NCBI RefSeq assembly: GCF_025370935.1
Contig: NC_133497.1
Location: forward strand, 3,820,560-3,884,559
Reading direction: 5' to 3'
Length of the DNA stretch: 64,000 nt
DNA from: Choristoneura fumiferana
Taxonomy: Eukaryota > Arthropoda > Insecta > Lepidoptera > Tortricidae
Part shown: piece by piece, positions 10,817 through 21,499 of the stretch
How positions within the stretch are numbered: position 1 is the stretch's first letter
Layout of the letters: each line of letters begins with the position of its first letter
Notes under the pieces: generated by a model
The model's database searches: none
What the model was told of the DNA's origin: nothing
What the model saw: the letters and a program-made list of their open reading frames with translations, nothing else
Translations under genes and position numbers: made by a program

Positions 10817-11202
10817 GGTAGTTGTCTCACCGCCAGCGAGGAAACGATTGGCTATCGACTATTTTCTCGCTCAAGAAGCGAACAAAAGATATAAGATCCT
10901 GTGTGAGTAAAAGAGACACATATATTAATAGTTGATCTCTGGCTGTTCACACTGTCGGCGAGAACTCGCTCTTACATCGTTTGTCGCAGCGAAAAGAGCT
11001 ATAAAACTCGCTGGGCTATAGATATTCGCTTGGCGGCCGCCCCGCACGAGCGAGTCGAGTGGAGCGAGTAATCGCCCGTCGCACTTGAACACTCGCTTAC
11101 AGCCAGCGACAAAACTACACTCGCTTCTCGCTGCTCACCCACTCGTTTCTAGTTACTCGCTCTACTCGCTTCTCGCTCATCGTCAGCGGTGGAACAAGTG
11201 CC
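10817..11202 (+). mobile_element. CACCGCC-end MITE copy 2
   Basis: It is nearly the same unit as copy 1, two bases downstream of it. It begins GGTAGTTGTCTCACCGCC and ends GGTGGAACAAGTGCC, with a dense CTCGC-rich core. Confidence 0.65.
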
Positions 11203-11729
11203 TACGAGTGGTGCGTGGAGAAACATAGCAGCAGGCATTGATCGAACAACTCCCCAGAGCACAACGCTTTGGCAGATGGCTTTAGGTCTAAGTTACGTAG
11301 TTCAGACGTCAAAAATATTGTTAATATTGGGAACGCGAATAAAATACCCTGTTAAATTACGAAAAGTGGTAGGTGACCGTACATACTTACATAAGCATAT
11401 GGCTTGAAGACATACATAAATACTTACTGTTATGCTTAGATAGGTAATAGAGAAATAGTTGCAGAGCTTCGTAAACCGTTTTAGAAAAAGTAACTGTATT
11501 CTAAACGCTTTTATTTAACCTGCAATGTTTGTATGTGTATATGTATATAATATAAGTACGAGTATGTACCTACGTGCGGGTCAAATCTTGCGTATTAAAT
11601 TTGACCCACTTCCAGTAATAGCATTGACTTGAAATTTGGCACTTATAAATCTGGGACCCTAGTGAAAAAGGGGTTCAGTCTGCAGAAATTACCTACACAG
11701 CTATTTTCTATTTTATGTGTAAAGGAGTT
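11203..11729. other. intergenic stretch without recognized features
   Basis: AT-rich. Only short open frames without family resemblance are seen. Confidence 0.5.
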
Positions 11730-11960
11730 TAAGTCGAAATCAGCTCGAAAATACAAACTGATACATGGATGCACAGAAAAACCAGAAAAAGAGACCAGCG
11801 CTGGGAATCGAACCCAGGTCCTCAGCAATCCGTGCTGCGTGCTATAACCCCTACACCACCGCTGGACAGGAATCTAGACACGAATTTTTCCTATGCATAC
11901 ATATCGCAGGTTGCTTATTTCTACTACGCTACTTATGCAGCAGCACCCACCGGTTTACAT
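11730..11960 (-). mobile_element. tRNA-like SINE (family S3)
   Basis: Minus-strand copy with GGGAATCGAACCCAGGTCC (B-box complement) and GCTATAACCCCTACACCAC (A-box complement). Same family as 9557 and 39365. Confidence 0.7.
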
Positions 11961-11961
11961 T

Positions 11962-12352
11962 TTAGTGGGGGGGACGCTCGATTTTAATGAAAATTTGCAC
12001 TTTAAAGTTGAATATTTCGCAAACGAATCACTGAATCGAAAAGTCTTAGCAAACCCCTAATGGTTTTAAAAGACCTATCCAACAATACCCCACACTATAG
12101 GGTCGGATGAGAAAAAAAATTCGCCTCCACTTTACGTCTATGGGAGGTACCCTAAACAAAATTTTATTTTAATTTTTTATTGTACTCTTTTGTCGACATA
12201 GTTTACATATATGTATCCGTGCAAAATTACAGCTTTCTAGCATTGATAGTCCCTGAGCAAAGCCACGGACGGACGGACAGACAGACAGACAGACAAACGT
12301 GGCGAAACTATAAGGGTTCGTTTTTGCCATTTTAGCTCTGGAACCCTAAAAA
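11962..12352 (-). mobile_element. family X interspersed element, partial
   Basis: Minus-strand copy of the element whose end reads GGTTCCGGAGCCAAAATGG. It contains GGACGCTCGATTTTAATG, TACGTCTATGGGAGGTACC and the (GACA)n stretch. Fuller copies are at 23785, 27545 and 28878. Confidence 0.7.
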
Positions 12353-12365
12353 CGAGCATACTTAT

Positions 12366-12720
12366 TTCTCAAAGAGCCGGCAACGCATTCTTAACTCAGC
12401 TTATGGATGTCCATGGGCGGCGAAGATTGCTTTCCATCATGTGACCCGCCCGCTCGTTTTCCCCCAATCATATAAAAAAAGCTACTACCCGTGTGGTGTC
12501 GGGTTAGAATAACACCTCTCCATTTCTTCCATGGATGTCGTAAGAGGCGACTGAGGACATAGGTTAAGGTACACCGTAGGCGACAGGCTAGCAACCTGTC
12601 ACTATTGTACCGTTTTTGTCAAACTTGAAACCTAAAATTGCTAAAAGTGGCTCCGAAGCGGTAACGTTTCGTGTGCTCTGCCTACCCCATTTGGGAATAC
12701 AGGCGTGTTGTTATGTATGT
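12366..12720 (-). mobile_element. LINE 3' tail fragments
   Basis: GAGCCGGCAACGCATTC to ATCATATAAAAAAA, then CTCTCCATTTCTTCCATGG to TTGTACCGTTTTTGTC. The latter block recurs at 33950-34145. Orientation of the second block is uncertain. Confidence 0.5.
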
Positions 12721-13950
12721 ACTACGCTGTGATCATTTTTATTTTAAATTAAAGTTACACCATCATCATTTTTCTAGCCAACGATTATGATATGGTTTTT
12801 GAAAGACATCCAACGATACTCCACACACTGGGTTCAGTCAGGAAAAAAAACTAACTTACTAGATGTAAGAAGATGTTTGTTTGTAATTTATTTTATTACT
12901 TATATCAGCGTTATTAAAACTTAGGCAAAATTACCTTATCTTTCCACGGACGGGTGTGGCGAAACAATAAGGGTTCCTTATGGGACTGCGGAGACAAAAA
13001 AAATTTTTTCATCACACTTGCTCGTAAACAGTGTCATTACACGCAGGCTACTTTGGTTGCAACCCCCCAAATAAAACCCTCGACCTTAATGTGCTTGTCA
13101 TGAAACCCGTGGTCGGTAAATGAGTCATTGCCCGTACTATGTTCATGTCATGAAGCCCGCGGTCGGTAAATGAGTTTGTTACTGCATGGTGTGCTGCTGC
13201 TCCGTGCGCGCGCTGCACAAGAGCGTTGCGTTGCGTTGCACAAGACCGTGGGCGCCAAACCGGTTTCGAGTCAACGGTGCTCAACGAAATCGGAATATGA
13301 ACGCTCGTGTAACATGATAAGTTTCAATTTCGCGTGCAAGTCGTAAGAGTAGGCAACGATTTATACCTAAACTTGACTTTTGTTCGAGAGAGTCCCTTCT
13401 GTACGATAGTACTATTAGTTATTCTGTGGTAGTATACATGTCGACGAAATTCCTAGGCATACCGTGAAACGCCGCCATTTCATGATATGCCTAAACGTTG
13501 GCCAGGCATATCACGATGTGCCTGAGAAATAATACGGCAGATCGATTAGAGCAACGCATTCGTCGATATTCCTAGCTCTATACCGGGCACATCGTAAAAT
13601 AGTTTATTTTTTGGCCACTGGTGGCGCTGCGTATGCAATGGCGGCCGTGACCAGCTGACCGGTCGTGTTTGTTTAGCGCGTGAAAAATGTCGGCGTCGCA
13701 ACAAAATGATCCTTAAACCGAAACTAGTGATTGAATTCAAAATAGAAGTGCAAAAGAAGCTTTTGAACATCAGCTCCGTTCTTTTTATGTGAATCAAACG
13801 GATTCTGTGCACAATATAAAAAAACCATGGACGTCTGCCTACACACGATTAACTTCACCTTAAAGCTCATATTTATAATCAATGAGTTTCTATCATACTT
13901 GGGTACTTCTGTCATACCTAATTGGGTAGTTTTACGAGTGTTTCAACCGC
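12721..13950. other. intergenic DNA with diverged repeats
   Basis: About 12770-12990 resembles a strongly diverged family X copy. 13110-13175 contains two near copies of CATGAARCCCGYGGTCGG. 13440-13610 has inverted AGGCATA/TATGCCT motifs, as in a decayed MITE. No gene seen. Confidence 0.4.
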
Positions 13951-13954
13951 TATC

Positions 13955-14120
13955 AGTTTCATCATCAGCCCAGCCTATATACGTCCCACTGCTGGGCACA
14001 GGCCTCCCCTCAGAATGAGAGGGCTTGGGCAGTTGCTACTCCTTTCTCAAAGGGCTGGCACGCATATCCGTAACTCAACCTTAAATGGCATGGATGTCCA
14101 TGGGCGGCGGAGATTATTTC
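13955..14120 (-). mobile_element. truncated SINE (family S2) and LINE tail
   Basis: CAGCCTATATACGTCCCACT with GCTGGGCACAGGCCTCC marks the S2 3' end in minus orientation. It is followed by a fragment with ATGGATGTCCATGGGCGGCG. Confidence 0.6.
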
Positions 14121-14279
14121 AATCAGGTGTTCCGCATGCATTGCCATGACTGGAATTGGGTCAAATTCAGTTGCAAGATTTGCCTTGTACATACACATGT
14201 ACCTACCTACGTAGCAAGTAAAATGGAAGCTTATGTAATTAATCCATCCATGCTACTATTCAATGGTAGAAGTAAGTAG

Positions 14280-14745
14280 GTACATGTTTTATCATCATTT
14301 ATCGGATTTTCAGAAGTGTTTGTTTATAAATGAAATAAATACCCCCTAGGTTTATCTAAAGGCAATCCTTCAAAGAATGATAATTTTGAATTGATAAGGT
14401 GATGTTGATAATATTGTAATGATATGTACGAGTATGACAGATCGCACGGTGTTAAAAAATAAATAATTTTAAAGCTGTTTCAATAAAAAACTACACATAT
14501 ATTCACAAAAAATTACAATTAATCCTTAAGTAATAGGATTGTAGCAGTTAATGTTTATAATATTACTCATAACTTTATTCAAAAATAACGTTTTATTTAA
14601 CTTCTTTTTAAAAACGTTTAAAATATAATAATATACAAATATATGATATAAGACTGCAATCGATATTTCCATAAATTTTTTTTTTATATAATTTTGACAA
14701 AAATTTTGATAGTTGTCATTTTTTGCCCGCCGAAACGGTAGTTTT
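14280..14745. other. AT-rich intergenic stretch
   Basis: Very AT-rich, with no ORF or repeat recognized. Confidence 0.5.
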
Positions 14746-14749
14746 TAGA

Positions 14750-15134
14750 AATTTTAAAATGTTAATTGCTGTGAAACTGCAGCTGCAGAACAATAGTAGT
14801 AGCTCAGTTATGAGATTAGAATCGAAATTTAAAATGTTAATTGCTTTAGAACTGCAGCTGCAGAACAATACGAGTAGTAGCTCAGTTATGCGTAGAATCG
14901 AACTTTAAAATGTTAATTGCTTTAGAACTGCAGCTGCAGAACATACGAGTAGTAGCTCAGTTAGGAAGAATCGAACTTTAAATGTTAATGCTTAGAACTG
15001 CAGCTGCAGAACAATACGAGTAGTAGCTCAGTTATGCGAGTAGAATCGAACTTTAAAATGTTAATTGCTTTAGAACTGCAGCTGCAGAACAATACGAGTA
15101 GTAGCTCAGTTATGCAAGTAGAATCGAACTTTAA
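14750..15134. repeat. 78-bp minisatellite, array 1
   Basis: About five units with small deletions. The unit contains ACTGCAGCTGCAGAACAAT and GAGTAGTAGCTCAGTTATG. The same array occurs, much longer, at 15640-17392. Confidence 0.95.
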
Positions 15135-15604
15135 AACCTTATGGTCAAGGACACCCTGTACATTTCAATAAACAATGTTTGTGCAGAAAATGTTTTGGCA
15201 TTTGAATCAGTGACGTTTTTGCTATCTCAAGAGCATTCAGGACATTAAGAGGTAAACAATAAGATAAGGATAACGAAGACCTAAGATTAATCTTCTATAA
15301 TATAATCTGCGTTTCCACCTGAGATTGCGAGGATTTGCGAGAAATAGTTGATATGGAAAGTGACCCATTTCACTGAGATATTTCTGTGCTCGAACGAGTG
15401 AGAACGCCAATAGTTCGAGGGAAATGGGTAATTTCACCCGAGTTAGACAGTACAAAAAAATGTAATAATAAATTGAATTTCAGTATAGTATTCAGTAAAT
15501 TGAATGGTGAGTTATGAATAAAAAACGAGTTAGTCTAATATGACGTAATAAGATCGTTTCAAACGGATTTCGGCGTTTAAAGTCAAAGTCAAAGTAAATA
15601 TGCT
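15135..15604. repeat. flank of array 1, duplicated downstream of array 2
   Basis: GTCAAGGACACCCTGTACAT, TTTTGGCATTTGAATCAGTG and CTGCGTTTCCACC, then AACGAGTTAGTC and TTTCAAACGGAT, recur in the same order at 17393-17980. A multi-kilobase block including the minisatellite was duplicated. Confidence 0.85.
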
Positions 15605-15639
15605 TTATGAATGTCAGAGCTGCAGAAACAATAGAGTTC

Positions 15640-17392
15640 TAGTTCTGTGAGTAGTTATGTGAGTAGAATCGAACTTTGAAATGTTAATTGCTTTAGAACT
15701 GCAGCTGCAGAACAATACGAGTAGTAGCTCAGTTATGTGAGTAGAATCGAACTTTGAAATGTTAATTGCTTTAGAACTGCAGCTGCAGAACAATACGAGT
15801 AGTAGCTCAGTTATGTGAGTAGAATCGAACTTTGAAATGTTAATTGCTTTAGAACTGCAGCTGCAGAACAATACGAGTAGTAGCTCAGTTATGTGAGTAG
15901 AATCGAACTTTAAAATGTTAATTGCTTTAGAACTGCAGCTGCAGAACAATACGAGTAGTAGCTCAGTTATGTGAGTAGAATCGAACTTTGAAATGTTAAT
16001 TGCTTTAGAACTGCAGCTGCAGAACAATACGAGTAGTAGCTCAGTTATGTGAGTAGAATCGAACTTTAAAATATTAATTGCTTTAGAACTGCAGCTGCAG
16101 AACAATACGAGTAGTAGCTCAGTTATGCGTAGAATCGAACTTTAAAATGTTAATTGCTTTAGAACTGCAGCTGCAGAACAATACGAGTAGTAGCTCAGTT
16201 ATGTGAGTAGAATCGAACTTTGAAATGTTAATTGCTTTAGAACTGCAGCTGCAGAACAATACGAGTAGTAGCTCAGTTATGTGAGTAGAATCGAACTTTG
16301 AAATGTTAATTGCTTTAGAACTGCAGCTGCAGAACAATACGAGTAGTAGCTCAGTTATGTGAGTAGAATCGAACTTTGAAATGTTAATTGCTTTAGAACT
16401 GCAGCTGCAGAACAATACGAGTAGTAGCTCAGTTATGTGAGTAGAATCGAACTTTGAAATGTTAATTGCTTTAGAACTGCAGCTGCAGAACAATACGAGT
16501 AGTAGCTCAGTTATGTGAGTAGAATCGAACTTTGAAATGTTAATTGCTTTAGAACTGCAGCTGCAGAAAATACGAGTAGTAGCTCAGTTATGTGAGTAGA
16601 ATCGAACTTTAAAATGTTAATTGCTTTAGAACTGCAGCTGCAGAACAATACGAGTAGTAGCTCAGTTATGTGAGTAGAATCGAACTTTGAAATGTTAATT
16701 GCTTTAGAACTGCAGCTGCAGAACAATACGAGTAGTAGCTCAGTTATGTGAGTAGAATCGAACTTTGAAATGTTAATTGCTTTAGAACTGCAGCTGCAGA
16801 ACAATACGAGTAGTAGCTCAGTTATGTGAGTAGAATCGAACTTTGAAATGTTAATTGCTTTAGAACTGCAGCTGCAGAACAATACGAGTAGTAGCTCAGT
16901 TATGTGAGTAGAATCGAACTTTGAAATGTTAATTGCTTTAGAACTGCAGCTGCAGAACAATACGAGTAGTAGCTCAGTTATGTGAGTAGAATCGAACTTT
17001 GAAATGTTAATTGCTTTAGAACTGCAGCTGCAGAACAATACGAGTAGTAGCTCAGTTATGTGAGTAGAATCGAACTTTGAAATGTTTAATTGCTTTAGAA
17101 CTGCAGCTGCAGAACAATACGAGTAGTAGCTCAGTTATGTGAGTAGAATCGAACTTTAAAATGTTAATTGCTTTAGAACTGCAGCTGCAGACAATACGAG
17201 TAGTAGCTCAGTTATGTGAGTAGAATCGAACTTTGAAATGTTAATTGCTTTAGAACTGCAGCTGCAGAACAATACGAGTAGTAGCTCAGCTATGCGAGTA
17301 GAATCGAACTTTGAAATGTTAATTGCTTTAGAACTGCAGCTGCAGAACAATACGAGTAGTAGCTCACTTATGCGAGTAGAATCGAACTTTAA
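15640..17392. repeat. 78-bp minisatellite, array 2 (about 22-23 units)
   Basis: Highly uniform 78-bp units. The main variation is CTTTGAAATG versus CTTTAAAATG, plus a few single-base indels. Because 78 is 26 codons, the minus strand is open through many units with a repeated 26-residue pattern (LFCSCSSKAI). The palindrome CTGCAGCTGCAG is in every unit. Confidence 0.97.
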
Positions 17393-17565
17393 AACCTTAT
17401 GGTCAAGGACACCCTGTACATTTAAATAAACAATGTTGGTGCAGAAAATGTTTTGGCATTTGAATCAGTGACGTTTTTGCTATCTCAAGAGCATTCAGGA
17501 CATTTTAAGAGGTATAACAATAAGATAAGGATAACGAAGACCCAAGATTAATCTTCTATAATATA
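17393..17565. repeat. flank of array 2
   Basis: Same sequence as 15135-15305, right copy of the segmental duplication. Confidence 0.8.
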
Positions 17566-18444
17566 ATCTGCGTTTCCACCTGAGATGTGCGAGGATGCGT
17601 TGCGAGAATAGTAGATTGATAACCAAGGGTGGAAAATGACCCATTTCACCTGAGATATTTCTGGTGCTCGAACGAAGTGAGAGCGCCAATAGTTCGAGGG
17701 GAAATGGGTAATTTCACCCGAGTTAGATACTCTTCTTTTCATTTCGACTGCAGGAAAGTAAAATACTTTGTACACAAAAAATGAGAATAATAATAAATTG
17801 AATTTCAGTATTCAGTATTCAGTAAATTGAATTTACTTATATCCAACCTCCAACGGTACCTTTTCGACCTGGCCACTTGCCATGGCCGACTATAAAAAAA
17901 ACGAGTTAGTCACGACCAAAGAGATGGAATATGTTCGTGACGTAATAAAGATCAAATTTCTTGTTTCAAACGGATGTTCGGCGTTCCACCTCCAGTATTG
18001 TATATAATCTCCTTGGTAACGACGTGCATCTAGATGGCCATGCCGAAACGTGAAAAAAAAGTGTCATTGACTCCGTGGCTAATTGAAGTTTAAAAAAAAA
18101 TACTTTCCACCCTAGAGATGAAAACGCAAATTTCCACCCGGCTATCAACCCATGAAAATAAAACTTTCCGAACAGGAGAGATGAAAAACACATTTTCACG
18201 TTTCGGCATGGCCATCTAGATGCACGTCGTGCGTGACCAAGGAGATTATATAAAACACTGGAGGTTGAACGCCAAACGTCCGTTTGAAACAAGAATTTTG
18301 ATCTTTATTACGTCACGAACATATTCCACCTCTTTCTTTAGCTAGGTTAAGAAAGAGGTGGAAGTCATTCGTGAAATGTGAAAGAATGAGATGGAATATA
18401 CAAATCCGTAATCCTTGCACATCTCTGGTGGAAACACAGTATAA
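17566..18444 (+). mobile_element. MITE with GTTTCCACC terminal inverted repeats and an internal hairpin
   Basis: The left end GCGTTTCCACCTGAGATGTG matches the complement of the right end (CTTGCACATCTCTGGTGG then AAAC). Inside, about 17930-18055 and 18190-18320 are inverted repeats, for example CCATCTAGATGCACGTCG. A truncated copy starts at 15309 and the left end also occurs at 26365. Confidence 0.65.
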
Positions 18445-18469
18445 AATAAGTTTTTGGTAAAAAAATAAT

Positions 18470-18725
18470 TTTTAATACAAGCTTTTTTTTGCTGACTGTA
18501 CTTTTTGTTGACAGTCAGGTAAACTACATTTGCATACCAAATTTCCAGTCGATGCCATTAAGCGTTGAAGACTTCCGTCCTGCGGAGACGATCCTGGTCA
18601 GACTACCAGGATGTCACTACCAGATTATTGTATTGTCACGCAATTTACATAAGTGTACCAAATTTCAAGACAATCCGACTACTGGAAGTTGGTCGAATTT
18701 AACTTTCAAGATTTGACTACAGACA
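18470..18725 (+). repeat. interspersed repeat shared with 25445-25640
   Basis: CATTTGCATACCAAATTTC, GATGCCATTAASCGTTGAAG and CCAGGATGTCACTACCAG occur in both copies. Confidence 0.7.
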
Positions 18726-18876
18726 GACAGACAACGGGACAAGTGAAAGCTTGTAAAATAGTCGGAATTGCCTGCAGTGCAGAACTCTGCAGAACCCTGG
18801 GCACTGGGATCCAAAGTCTACATAGTGGAAAATTGGTGGGCCCTAGCTTGAGGGAAACTGCCTTAAATCTTTTAGT

Positions 18877-19088
18877 TACAAGCCAACGCACGTAAAAAGA
18901 GCTCTGGATGGCTAGTGGAGGGGATAAGTTTGCGCATCTGTCAACTAACAAGCCAATGGTGAGTCGGCCGCGCGCGCGCCTACGCCCCCTCTCGCTTCCC
19001 CCACTGCTCCGCCGCCAATTTGGTCCGTATTTCGCTCACTGCGCAGATATAAAGCCAGGAGCTATTTTTACGTGCGTTGATTTGTAGG
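18877..19088. mobile_element. MITE with ACGCACGTAAAAA inverted ends and GC-rich core
   Basis: Left ACAAGCCAACGCACGTAAAA; the right end is its imperfect complement (TTTTTACGTGCGTTGATTTG). The core holds CGCGCGCGC, CCAAT on either strand and TATAAA, promoter-like features that may be fortuitous. Confidence 0.6.
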
Positions 19089-19395
19089 GTGATGGCACCA
19101 ATCATGGACAGTAACCATAAATGTTTTTTTATCCGTTAATCTAAATTTTAAGAAACGGACACTTTTTTTAACTAATAAATAACACTTCTGTTCAAATCAT
19201 ATAACTATAGTAACGTTTAAAAAAAAAGAAAAATGGTTTAGAGGGACAGGGTGCCCAAAATGATGCACAAAAGCATCATATTTGAATAGTTATTGTGATG
19301 CGTGTATTCGCTAATATATCAGTTTATAAAGATATAATGATTTTAACAAAAAAACGTTTTCATCATTCTGCCCCACCTGAGGGGTACTATTGGTA

Positions 19396-19509
19396 CAGTG
19401 CAACAGCGGAGCGTGCATAAATATCTGACACGTCCTTCCGGCCCTAGAAATAGAGTCGTATCAGATATTAATGCACGCTTGTTGTGTCAGATATTGGTGC
19501 TGGTGACAG
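19396..19509 (-). mobile_element. Tc1/mariner-type MITE (family T)
   Basis: Flanked by TA. It contains GTGCATAAATATCTGACACG and GAGTCGTATCAGATATTAATG in the order opposite to the copies at 37024-37154 and 46048-46178. Confidence 0.7.
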
Positions 19510-19511
19510 TA

Positions 19512-20390
19512 CATAGTGCGGCGCAGTTTGATGCTTATTTAAAATTCTTAAGAACTGCAAGATATAACACAATCGAAATTGTTTTAATATGTACTTAAAA
19601 TAAACAAGCAAAAACCATCTTATTTAATGAAATCACAAAATACACTTTAATAAGCGTGTAAACATTACTTGCAATTAATCTCTCAAGTTTCTTCAAAAAA
19701 TAAGCAAGAAAACAATATTGCCATCATATAATTGGACTTTGCTACTTTCTTAATTATCTAAAGAGCCATATACAGATTAAACGGACTTTAAAATTCAACA
19801 TTGTTATTGAATATAAGTATAGTAAAACATGATAGAACTTCCTATCAAAACGATTCACCTTTTTTCTTAAAATCTCTAAGTCTGATTAGAGATTCCACAC
19901 TAACATCACTAACTTATATAATCTTTCACATATTTAACATAATCATAAGAACAATTATATATAAAAAGTTCGCTTATCATGTAACAATGCCCATTGTACA
20001 TTATATCTAATCTACTGAAAATAAAAAAAGTGATATTGTTTTCTGAGATATGATATTTGATAGTTATGTCATACTATACTTAAATAAGCAACGTAATAAA
20101 CATTAGTATTCTTCTTCTCGAATTTAATAAGTAAGAAATCTCTGATATTTATTTAAAGGTGAGTATTACTATTTGTGACGGGGTACTTTACGTTAACGGG
20201 GCAGAATAATACACTAAAGGGGCAGATTGATACGTATCATTGTACCCCACACCGACCGTCCTGAATCAAAGTGCCCCAACAGATTTCTTTTACAAACAAT
20301 TTATTTATTAAATTATTTATTACTATTAATTTTAAAAACATATTTAAAAACACTTTTAAATATATTCACTTTTGTTAACATAAAACATCA
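19512..20390. other. AT-rich intergenic stretch
   Basis: No gene or recognizable repeat, apart from GGGGCAGA-type motifs near 20180-20280 that echo AGAGGGACAGGGTGCCC near 19240. Confidence 0.45.
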
Positions 20391-20399
20391 AGTGGCCGG

Positions 20400-20655
20400 A
20401 CAAGAATAGCTCCCCCCATCTCATTCCGTTGGTGTCGTAGAAGGCGACTAAGGAAAAATCCAGAAGACGGGCAGCAGCGTCTTCTGCGTAAACCATCAGC
20501 AAACACTGCGATCCCCAAGCCGCCTGCCAAGCGTGGGATTATGGCAACCCCCCCCCATAGCAAGTGGCAAGTTGTCGTTCATTGTGGCGTTCTAAGGGGG
20601 AGGCCTTTGTCCAGCAGTGGACGTCTTCGGGCTGATGATGATGATGATGATGAAA
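20400..20655 (+). mobile_element. LINE 3' fragment ending in GATGATGATGATG
   Basis: AAGGCGACTAAGG, then GTTGTCGTTCATTGTGGCG, then CCAGCAGTGGACGTCTTCGG and (GAT)n, typical of RTE-like tails. Confidence 0.55.
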
Positions 20656-20778
20656 ACATCAAAAACAACTAATAGAATGGTGCTGAGCCACGATCATATA
20701 TCACGTAAATTTTTAGTAGGCGACAGTACAACACATTAACGCGCATTGAAGACCAACGGCGAACTGGTGGCGAATACC

Positions 20779-21129
20779 GCCACAACTATCATTCTAGTGA
20801 TGTGCCAGACTTCGTAGCGTTTTTCGGTTTTGAAATAATGGTGCTGTATAAATATGCCCCATGTTTATATGTGCCCCACCTCCCCCTATATATGATTTGT
20901 ATTATTGTTCAGGGTAAATTATTTCTAATTTAAACGGTAGAATAGAGGAACGGAGCCACAACTATCATTCTAGTGATGTGCCAGACTTCGTAGCGTTTTT
21001 CGGTTTGAAACAATGGTGCTGTATAAATATGCCCCATGTTTATATGTGCCCCACCTCCCCCTATATATGATTTGTATTATTGTTCAGGGTAAATTATTTC
21101 TAATTTAAACGGTAGAATAGAGGAAACGG
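20779..21129. repeat. two tandem copies of a 176-bp unit
   Basis: 20779-20954 and 20955-21129 both run from CCACAACTATCATTCTAGTG to ACGGTAGAATAGAGGA. Only a few differences exist, so the duplication is recent. Confidence 0.9.
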
Positions 21130-21294
21130 AATCGCGTACCAGGGTGGACTTTTTCGTAATCAATTTCGCTATGATTACTTTGTCAGATTATTTATTTATT
21201 ATGAGATAATATATACACTGATACATATAGATTTAGATAATATGTACACTGGAATGGATTGTCCACTCTGGTACGAGGTTCAGTTTCCTGTGCC

Positions 21295-21475
21295 CTAGTG
21301 TAAGGTTTCGGTTACAAAATACGTCTCGATCGCGTTCGCGTTAAAATCTCAATTTGTATGGAAACACGAACATCGCAAACGTTCCACTAGAGGCGCTGTT
21401 CGTGTTTGCATACAAAGTGAGACTTAAACGCGAACGCGATCGAGACGTATTTTGTAACCGAAAACTTACACTAAG
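21295..21475. repeat. perfect-arm hairpin MITE
   Basis: The arms pair over about 60 bases (TACGTCTCGATCGCGTTCGC and complement), with inner arms around AGAGGCGCTGTTCG. Outer edges read TAGTGTAAG and CTTACACTA. Confidence 0.75.
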
Positions 21476-21499
21476 GGCACTGGAGTACACTCGAACCAA

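Noticed and set aside
15614..17350. Long minus-strand frames with a 26-residue repeat (LFCSCSSKAI)
   Set aside because: A 78-bp repeat without stops in one frame gives this automatically. There is no splice context, start context or family likeness, and third-base positions are not freer than others.
14750..17392. CRISPR-like array
   Set aside because: The 78-bp units are head-to-tail with no variable spacers, in a eukaryotic genome: a minisatellite.
18960..19040. CpG-island promoter of a host gene
   Set aside because: The GC-rich core lies between inverted repeats of a MITE, and no exon follows on either strand.
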